20,740 nucleotides of DNA, taken from CAYPOY01 sp964412395 (lineage in GTDB: Bacteria > Chloroflexota > Anaerolineae > B4-G1). The position numbers and the translations under genes are program-made. Each line of letters opens with the position of its first letter. Position 1 is the stretch's first letter. A model generated the notes under the pieces. That model saw nothing but the letters and a program-made list of their open reading frames with translations. It had not been told where the DNA came from and made no database searches. This document shows positions 15,520-20,740 of the stretch, piece after piece. The DNA lies in contig CAYPOY010000062.1 of assembly GCA_964412395.1 (NCBI GenBank), positions 1-20,740 on the forward strand, given 5' to 3'.

Positions 15520-16737
15520 ATGGCGAAGGCAAAGTTTGAACGTACAAAGCCGCACCTCAACGTGGGCACCATCGGGCACATTGACCATGGTAAGACGACT
15601 CTCACAGCAGCCTTAAAGAAGGTGTTGTCTTTCAATGGGCTTGCCGAATACCAGGCGTACGAAGAGGTAGCGAGAGCCGACGTGAAGATGTTCCGTCGTG
15701 ATGCGACGAAGATTCTGACCGTGGCTATCGCTCACGTCGAGTACGAGACGGAGAATCGGCACTACGCTCACATTGACTGCCCAGGCCACCGGGACTACAT
15801 CAAGAATATGATCACCGGAGCGGCGCAGATGGACGGCGCGATCCTGGTCGTTTCGGCGGCGGACGGCCCGATGCCGCAGACGCGAGAGCACGTGCTTTTG
15901 GCCCGCCAGGTGAACGTGCCAGCCATCGTGGTCTTCCTGAACAAGGTGGACTTGATGGACGATCCAGAGTTGCTGGAATTGGTCGAGTTGGAGTTGCGGG
16001 AACTGCTCGACGGGTATGGCTTCCCTGGCGACGAGACGCCTATCGTGCGCGGAAGTGCCCTCCAGGCGCTACAGAGCGAGAGCACGGACCCGGATGCGCC
16101 TGAGTACCAGTGCATCTGGGAGCTAATGCGCGTGGTTGACGATTACATTCCCATGCCGATGCGGGATGAGGAGAAGCCGTTCTTGATGCCCATCGAGGAT
16201 GTTTTCTCGATCAAGGGACGGGGCACGGTGGTAACTGGCCGCGTCGAGCGAGGTGCGATGGTGCCGATGACCCCGGTCGAGATCGTTGGCCTGCAGGACG
16301 AGCCCACCAGGACTGTCGTCACCGACATGGAGATGTTCCGCAAGAAGCTGGATAGGGTGATGGCGGGTGATAACGCCGGGCTGTTGCTCCGAGGCGTGGA
16401 TCGGGATGCGGTGCAGCGCGGTCAGGTTGTTGCAATCCCGGGCAGCATCCAGTCTCACCGGCACTTCATGAGCGAGGTATATGTGCTGCAGAAGGAAGAA
16501 GGGGGTCGTCACAAGGCTTTCTTCACCGGCTATCGCCCGCAGTTCTACATTCGCACTATGGATGTGACCGGAGAGATTCGCTTGCCGGAAGGCGTCGAAA
16601 TGGTGATGCCGGGCGACTACGTCAACCTGGAGGTGGAGTTGATCGAGCCAGTCGCCGTCGAGAAAGGTTTTCGTTTCGCCATTCGCGAGGGTGGCCTAAC
16701 CGTCGGCGCGGGTGTCATCACCGAGATTCTGGACTAG
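15520..16737 (+). CDS. tuf: Elongation factor Tu with a divergent switch I
   Basis: GTPase that delivers aminoacyl-tRNA to the ribosome; 405 residues in three domains. Canonical parts are GHIDHGKT (19-26), DCPGH (86-90), NKVD (141-144), SAL (179-181), the domain II block KGRGTVVTGRVERG, and the domain III segments GGRHKAFFTGYRPQFYIRT and REGGLTVGAGVITEIL. Switch I is odd: residues 47-70 read AYEEVARADVKMFRRDATKI then LTVAI. This is about 5 residues longer than the usual PEEKxRGITI region and keeps only the magnesium-binding Thr (T67). Residue 91 is Arg where bacterial EF-Tu has Ala (GHAD). Strong AAAGGAG precedes the ATG. The frame is clean with no stop and no sign of a sequencing slip. Likely true EF-Tu, but a specialised paralogue cannot be excluded. 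Confidence 0.93.
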   Translation: MAKAKFERTKPHLNVGTIGHIDHGKTTLTAALKKVLSFNGLAEYQAYEEVARADVKMFRRDATKILTVAIAHVEYETENRHYAHIDCPGHRDYIKNMITGAAQMDGAILVVSAADGPMPQTREHVLLARQVNVPAIVVFLNKVDLMDDPELLELVELELRELLDGYGFPGDETPIVRGSALQALQSESTDPDAPEYQCIWELMRVVDDYIPMPMRDEEKPFLMPIEDVFSIKGRGTVVTGRVERGAMVPMTPVEIVGLQDEPTRTVVTDMEMFRKKLDRVMAGDNAGLLLRGVDRDAVQRGQVVAIPGSIQSHRHFMSEVYVLQKEEGGRHKAFFTGYRPQFYIRTMDVTGEIRLPEGVEMVMPGDYVNLEVELIEPVAVEKGFRFAIREGGLTVGAGVITEILD

Positions 16738-16750
16738 GTGACGGAGCATG

Positions 16751-17059
16751 ATGGCCAAGCAGAGAATCCGCATCCGGTTAAAGGCCTACGATCATCGCGT
16801 GCTCGATGAGTCAGCTAAGCGCATCGTGGAGACAGCGGAGCGCACAGGAGCTACGGTGGTGGGACCTGTGCCTCTGCCGACCAAGATTGAGCGCTTTACT
16901 GTTCGTCGCTCGACTTTCGTTGACAAGGACTCGCACGAGCACTTCGAGATCCGCACCCACAAGCGGCTGATTGACGTCATCGAGCCGGATAACAAGACTA
17001 TTGACTCCTTGATGCGGTTGAATCTGCCGGCCGGCGTAGATATCGAGATCAAATTGTAG
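16751..17059 (+). CDS. rpsJ: 30S ribosomal protein S10
   Basis: Small-subunit head protein (NusE), also part of the NusB antitermination complex. The 102 residues begin MAKQRIRIRLKAYDHRVLD and include GPVPLPTK, EHFEIRTHKRLIDVIEP and the C-terminal LPAGVDIEIKL, all typical. Two ATG codons are adjacent (16748 and 16751); the second gives the usual N-terminus and better spacing from GGAG. It follows tuf by about 10 bases, the usual order in fused str-S10 operons. Confidence 0.98.
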   Translation: MAKQRIRIRLKAYDHRVLDESAKRIVETAERTGATVVGPVPLPTKIERFTVRRSTFVDKDSHEHFEIRTHKRLIDVIEPDNKTIDSLMRLNLPAGVDIEIKL

Positions 17060-17078
17060 ACGAACGATGAGGGCGAAT

Positions 17079-17109
17079 GGAGGAGGGTAGGAAGGAAACA
17101 CCCTCCTCC
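17079..17109 (+). promoter_or_regulatory. Strong hairpin between rpsJ and rplC
   Basis: GGAGGAGGGT (17079-17088) pairs perfectly with ACCCTCCTCC (17100-17109) around an 11-base purine loop, extendable by one T-A pair. No T tract follows. Copies of CAAATTGT flank it at 17050-17057 and 17109-17116. It may be an mRNA processing, attenuation or autoregulatory site in the 124-base gap. Confidence 0.55.
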
Positions 17110-17183
17110 AAATTGTCCTCGACGTGGGGATGATGCGGTTGTTACCCAGAGCTGGTGGTCCAGTCCCCTGGGGAGGTGTTGGT

Positions 17184-17837
17184 GTGAAGGTAATATTGGG
17201 CAGCAAGGTTGGGATGACGCAAATATTCAACGAGCGCGGCGAGGCTATTCCCGTGACGGTGATCGAGGCTGGCCCGTGCTACGTGACTCAGGTGAAGACG
17301 CTTGATCGGGATGGGTATCGTGCCGTGCAACTGGGCTTTGAGGGAGTGAAACCGCAGCGGTTAAGCGGTGGCGAGAAGGGGCATTTGGCACGCAATCGGT
17401 TGCCCGCGTTGCGCCACTTGCGAGAGTTCCGTCTGCGAGACGAGGAGATCGAGGAGGGGCAGCGCATCCTGGTGGATGTCTTTGAGGTAGGCGACCGGGT
17501 GGATGTGGTTGGCATCTCGAAAGGACGAGGCTTCGCTGGTGTGATCAAGCGACATGGCTTTGGAGGCGGCCCCAGGACGCACGGCCAGTCGGATCGGCAG
17601 CGTGCACCGGGCTCCATCGGTGCCACTACTAATCCTGGCCGGGTGTGGAAGGGAAAACGAATGCCCGGTCGTATGGGGGGCGTCCGGGTGACGGCCCAGA
17701 ATGTGCGCGTGGAGGCGGTGGACCCGGAGCGGAATCTGCTGGCGGTGCGTGGCAGTGTGCCAGGTGTCAAGGGCGGGCTGCTGGTGCTCAAGCAGGCCCG
17801 CAAGTCGAGGGAGTTGGCGAGGCAGCGGGGTGAGTAG
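17184..17837 (+). CDS. rplC: 50S ribosomal protein L3
   Basis: Early-assembling large-subunit protein near the peptidyl-transferase centre, 217 residues. Typical text is VKVILGSKVGMTQIF at the start, VIEAGPCYVTQVKT, the internal GFAGVIKRHGFGGGPRTHGQSDRQRAPGSIG block (shown here in part), and GRMGGVRVT. GTG at 17184 is chosen because GGAGGTG (17172-17178) lies at ideal distance and L3 normally begins here; the frame is open back to 17124 without support. Confidence 0.97.
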   Translation: MKVILGSKVGMTQIFNERGEAIPVTVIEAGPCYVTQVKTLDRDGYRAVQLGFEGVKPQRLSGGEKGHLARNRLPALRHLREFRLRDEEIEEGQRILVDVFEVGDRVDVVGISKGRGFAGVIKRHGFGGGPRTHGQSDRQRAPGSIGATTNPGRVWKGKRMPGRMGGVRVTAQNVRVEAVDPERNLLAVRGSVPGVKGGLLVLKQARKSRELARQRGE

Positions 17838-17869
17838 GGGTATCCCTCGCGGGCGCCCAGGGGGGAGCC

Positions 17870-18490
17870 ATGGTTGTTCCGATGTATAACATCAGAGGGG
17901 AAAAGGTCGGCGATGTCGAACTGCGTTCCGACATCTTTGAGGTCCCCATTAACGTGTCACTGATGCATCAGGCCCTGGTGCGTCAGTTGGCGAATGCTCG
18001 TCAGGGGACGCACAAGACGAAGTCGCGCGGTGAGGTGAATCGTACCAAGGCCAAGTGGTATCGGCAGAAGGGTACCGGGCGGGCACGCCACGGCAGCCGT
18101 AACGCCCCCCTGTTCGTCGGTGGTGGGGTGGCTCACGGGCCGAAGCCGCGCAAGTACATCAAGAAGATGCCGCGCAAGATGCGACACGCTGCGCTGCGCT
18201 CGGCCCTGTCGGCTAAGGCGATGGAGAACCAGATCGTCGTGCTGGACGTGCTGGAGATGGAAATGCCTAAGACCAGAGAGATGGTGGCAGTGTTGGGGAA
18301 CCTCGGGCTGGATCGGCGTGTGCTGATCTTGCTGCCGGAGCGGAACGAACTGGTGGAGAAGTCGGCGCGCAACCTGCCACAGGTGAAGATGTTGCGAGCC
18401 AGTTACCTGAATATCCGTGATTTGTTGGGATACGATCACGTGTTGATGTCGTTGGGTGCGTTGCAGGTGATTGAGAGTATTCTAGGGTAG
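17870..18490 (+). CDS. rplD: 50S ribosomal protein L4
   Basis: Large-subunit protein whose extended loop lines the exit tunnel; in E. coli it also represses its own operon. The 206 residues have the usual length. Motifs are the loop text KWYRQKGTGRARHGSRNAP (about 62-80), FVGGGVAHGPKPR, and the C-terminal SYLNIRDLLGYDHVL. GGGGGAG precedes the ATG. No leader resembling the E. coli S10 leader precedes rpsJ, so any L4 control would have to act elsewhere, for example at the hairpin before rplC; that is inference. Confidence 0.97.
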   Translation: MVVPMYNIRGEKVGDVELRSDIFEVPINVSLMHQALVRQLANARQGTHKTKSRGEVNRTKAKWYRQKGTGRARHGSRNAPLFVGGGVAHGPKPRKYIKKMPRKMRHAALRSALSAKAMENQIVVLDVLEMEMPKTREMVAVLGNLGLDRRVLILLPERNELVEKSARNLPQVKMLRASYLNIRDLLGYDHVLMSLGALQVIESILG

Positions 18491-18497
18491 GTGGGCG

Positions 18498-18791
18498 ATG
18501 AATCCCTATAAGGTCATCATCCGGCCAGTTGATACTGAGAAAACGCGCTATCAGGCCTCGAATTTGGGACAGTACACCTTCGAAGTACACTCAGGTGCAA
18601 ATAAGATCGAGGTGAGGCAGGCGATTGAGGCCATCTATGAGGTGGATGTTGTGGCGGTCAATACCATAGCTGTGCCAGCCAAGGCTAGCAAGCGGCGTGG
18701 GCGCCGTCGGGTGGTGCGCCACTCGCCGTGGAAAAAAGCTGTGGTCACCCTGGCGGAGGGCCAGCGGCTGGACGTGTTTGAAGGGGTGTAA
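18498..18791 (+). CDS. rplW: 50S ribosomal protein L23
   Basis: Exit-tunnel rim protein that docks trigger factor and signal recognition particle; 97 residues, normal length. Visible features are IIRPVDTEKTRYQASNLGQY, FEVHSGANKIEVRQAIEAIY, VVAVNTI and the basic KRRGRRR segment. It starts 7 bases after the L4 stop and ends immediately before rplB. Confidence 0.97.
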   Translation: MNPYKVIIRPVDTEKTRYQASNLGQYTFEVHSGANKIEVRQAIEAIYEVDVVAVNTIAVPAKASKRRGRRRVVRHSPWKKAVVTLAEGQRLDVFEGV

Positions 18792-18792
18792 T

Positions 18793-19629
18793 ATGGCGAT
18801 AAAGACGTATAAGCCCACCTCACCCGGCCGGCGAGGGATGACTGGTTCGACTTTTGAGGAGGTTACGCGTGCGGAACCGGAGCGTAGCCTGCTGCGTCCA
18901 TTGCGCAAGCGGGCTGGTCGTAACGTGCATGGACGCATCACAGTGCGCCATCGAGGTGGTGGGCATAAGCGGCGATACCGGTTGATTGATTTCGAGCGCG
19001 ACAAAGTGGATGTTCCCGCACGGGTGAAAAGCATTGAGTATGATCCCAACCGCTCGGCTCGTATCGCATTGCTGACCTACGCTGACGGCGAGAAGCGATA
19101 CATCATCGCGCCATTGGGGTTGCAGGTAGGTGACACGGTGATGAGCGGTGAGGATGCGGAGGTTCGTGTGGGGAATGCGCTGCTGCTGGGGCGCATTCCT
19201 CTTGGCACGTTGGTACATAACATCGAGTTGTACCCAGGGCGAGGAGGCCAGATGGTACGCTCGGCGGGTACCTCGGCGCAGGTGCTGGCCAAGGAGGAGG
19301 ACTGTGTGACATTGCGTCTCCCTAGCGGTGAGATGCGCTTGGTGCGCAAGGAGTGCATGGCCACCATTGGCCAGGTGGGCAACTTGGATCATGGCAACAT
19401 CAAGTTGGGCAAGGCTGGCCGAAATCGCTGGCTGGGATACCGTCCGGCGGTGCGTGGCTCGGCTATGTCACCTCGCGATCATCCTCATGGCGGTGGCGAG
19501 GGTCGGTCGCCGATTGGTATGCCGAGCCCCAAGTCACCCTGGGGGAAGAAGACGCTGGGCAAGAAGACGCGACGCAACAAGGCTACCGATAAGTATATCG
19601 TGCGCCGACGTGGCAAGCGGCGACGGTGA
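18793..19629 (+). CDS. rplB: 50S ribosomal protein L2
   Basis: Large-subunit protein required for subunit association and peptidyl transfer; 278 residues. Family hallmarks are MAIKTYKPTSPGRRG, RGGGHKRRYRLIDFER, ELYPGRGGQMVRSAGTSAQ and the conserved DHPHGGGEGRSPIG with its key His, then GKKTRRN near the end. The ATG lies one base after the L23 stop codon, so the genes are probably translationally coupled. The open frame upstream of 18793 is overlap with rplW and is not used. Confidence 0.98.
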   Translation: MAIKTYKPTSPGRRGMTGSTFEEVTRAEPERSLLRPLRKRAGRNVHGRITVRHRGGGHKRRYRLIDFERDKVDVPARVKSIEYDPNRSARIALLTYADGEKRYIIAPLGLQVGDTVMSGEDAEVRVGNALLLGRIPLGTLVHNIELYPGRGGQMVRSAGTSAQVLAKEEDCVTLRLPSGEMRLVRKECMATIGQVGNLDHGNIKLGKAGRNRWLGYRPAVRGSAMSPRDHPHGGGEGRSPIGMPSPKSPWGKKTLGKKTRRNKATDKYIVRRRGKRRR

Positions 19630-19662
19630 GGTTCCTGTGGGTGAGGAGCGAGGAGGCAGATA

Positions 19663-19956
19663 ATGTCACGATCGCCATTAAAGAGGCCCATACCGTATGT
19701 GGATCCGAAGTTGTTGCGGAAGATTGAGCGGCTAAATCAGATGGGGGAAAAGCGACTGATCCGCACCTGGTCCCGGTCTTCAACGATCTTCCCGCATATG
19801 ATCGGGCATACCATTGCTGTTCACGATGGCCGGCGGCACGTGCCGATTTATATTACAGAGGATATGGTAGGGCATAAATTGGGCGAGTTTGCTCCCACCC
19901 GTACCTTCCGAGGTCACATTGTTAGAGAGAGGAAGGGCCGGGTACGGAAAATATGA
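19663..19956 (+). CDS. rpsS: 30S ribosomal protein S19
   Basis: Head protein of the small subunit that contacts the A-site finger and S13; 97 residues. Typical parts are the N-terminal SRSPLKRPIPYVDPKLL, RTWSRSSTIFPHMIGHTIAVHDG, and HVPIYITEDMVGHKLGEFAPTRTF. AGGAGG precedes the ATG at good distance. Its stop codon (TGA) begins the ribosome site of the next gene. Confidence 0.98.
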   Translation: MSRSPLKRPIPYVDPKLLRKIERLNQMGEKRLIRTWSRSSTIFPHMIGHTIAVHDGRRHVPIYITEDMVGHKLGEFAPTRTFRGHIVRERKGRVRKI

Positions 19957-19970
19957 GGAAAGGCTAGGGT

Positions 19971-20345
19971 ATGGGCACAGAAGTGATGGCCCGGGCGAAG
20001 CACGTGCCGATATCGGCGTTTAAAGTTCGGCGGGTGATTGACCAGGTGCGTGGCCTGTACGCCGACGAAGCGTTGGAGACGTTGCATTTTCTGCCCCACG
20101 CAGCGGCACGCCCGGTCGCAAAACTGATCCATTCCGCCATCGCAAACGCGGAGGAGAATTTTGGGATACCGCGTGACGAACTATACGTGGCGCACATTGT
20201 GGCCGATGAGGGACCGGGTGTGATGCCCGGAAAGGGCTGGCGACAGCGCTTCGGTGGACGCGGTCGCTGGCGGCCGATCCGTAGACGTTCCTCGCACATT
20301 ACGGTGGTGCTGGAGGAGCGAACGACGGATGACGAGTCAGGGTAG
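19971..20345 (+). CDS. rplV: 50S ribosomal protein L22
   Basis: Exit-tunnel protein that contacts all 23S rRNA domains; 124 residues. Recognisable parts are FKVRRVIDQVRGLYADEALETL, KLIHSAIANAEENFGI, and the final RSSHITVVLEE. The tunnel hairpin (about 83-105, GVMPGKGWRQRFGGRGRWRPI) is about 5 residues longer than in E. coli and lacks the usual KGRADRI tip. GAGGAAAGG precedes the ATG and overlaps the S19 stop. Confidence 0.96.
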   Translation: MGTEVMARAKHVPISAFKVRRVIDQVRGLYADEALETLHFLPHAAARPVAKLIHSAIANAEENFGIPRDELYVAHIVADEGPGVMPGKGWRQRFGGRGRWRPIRRRSSHITVVLEERTTDDESG

Positions 20346-20362
20346 CTTTAAGGAGGAATGGT

Positions 20363-20740
20363 TTGGGACGCAAGGTTCACCCCTACGGATTCAGGCTCGG
20401 AGTGATTCGAGATTGGAAGGCACGCTGGTATGCAGAGGGCGATGACTACGCTAACCTGTTGCACGAAGACCTGAAGATTCGCGATCTCGTTCAGGACGGC
20501 GCGGGGCGCGCCGGTATCTCTCGCGTTGAGATTGAGCGCTTCCCGAATCAGGTTTCGGTGACGATATGGACGGCGAGGCCTGGCATTGTCATCGGGCGCA
20601 AGGGGTCTGCGGTCAAGATGCTGCGCAGGGAATTGGAGGGGATGACGGGTAAGCGTGTCTCCGTGGATGTGCAGGAGGTGGAGCAGCCTGAACTGGACGC
20701 CAAGTTGGTGGCGGAGAATATCGTTGCCCAGTTGGAGCGG
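20363..20740 (+). CDS. rpsC: 30S ribosomal protein S3, 5' part only (cut by window end)
   Basis: The first 126 codons of S3, which helps form the mRNA entry site and helicase activity of the small subunit. The N-terminus GRKVHPYGFRLGVIRDWKA and the KH-domain GIVIGRKGSAVKMLRRELE are diagnostic. The start is an unusual TTG at 20363, chosen because AAGGAGG (20350-20356) ends exactly 6 bases upstream, no ATG or GTG start lies in frame nearby, and the protein normally begins MG(Q/R)KxxP. The ATG at 20358 is in another frame. The gene runs past the window end. Confidence 0.96.
   Translation, partial: MGRKVHPYGFRLGVIRDWKARWYAEGDDYANLLHEDLKIRDLVQDGAGRAGISRVEIERFPNQVSVTIWTARPGIVIGRKGSAVKMLRRELEGMTGKRVSVDVQEVEQPELDAKLVAENIVAQLER

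Noticed and set aside
15658..15729. Frameshift pair as the cause of the odd EF-Tu switch I
   Set aside because: Reading the alternative frames of the segment gave a stop or no trace of the PEEKxRGIT signature, and the sequence on both sides is intact in one frame.

Overview
The window looks like a chromosomal piece of a moderately GC-rich Chloroflexota bacterium, probably Anaerolineae-like. The evidence is the style of the ribosomal proteins and EF-G, a lipoprotein with a Val/Thr-rich linker of the kind common in that phylum, and bacterial sigma-70-type promoters. The assignment is from memory of these families, not from a search. All genes recognised here are on the + strand. I see no rRNA, CRISPR array, insertion sequence or phage gene.

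Region 1 (1-5645) is a signalling and transport segment. It holds a family-5 solute-binding lipoprotein without permease genes, then a two-component pair: a REC-GAF-histidine kinase and an OmpR-type response regulator. Next comes a small protoglobin-like protein that lacks the proximal haem histidine. Three CGTAAC-like repeats with exact 11-bp spacing lie between the regulator and the globin gene, as expected for an OmpR/PhoB-family operator. A strong terminator closes the segment.

Region 2 (5646-7910) holds tRNA-Glu(TTC) with a near-consensus promoter, a stand-alone CinA C-terminal (PncC) amidase, a small conserved-looking hypothetical protein overlapping it by one base, and a two-domain GNAT acetyltransferase.

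Region 3 (7752-12115) is rpoB with its own promoter (TTGACA-16-TATAAT). It is not preceded by rplJ/rplL and not followed by rpoC. RpoB carries an insertion of about 140 residues near its C-terminal end, containing a repeated Trp-Leu...Arg-Gly-Tyr motif.

Region 4 (12116-20740) is a fused str-S10 operon: rpsL, rpsG, fusA, tuf, rpsJ, rplC, rplD, rplW, rplB, rpsS, rplV and the start of rpsC (cut by the window end). It has its own promoter and strong hairpins before rpsL and before rplC. Together these genes encode the translation elongation GTPases and the core of both ribosomal subunits.

The points most worth a second look are the EF-Tu switch I, which lacks the usual PEEKxRGIT signature although EF-G next door is canonical; the RpoB insertion and altered conserved residues; the rpoB/rpoC separation; and the kinase-regulator-apoglobin module with its phased repeat operator.
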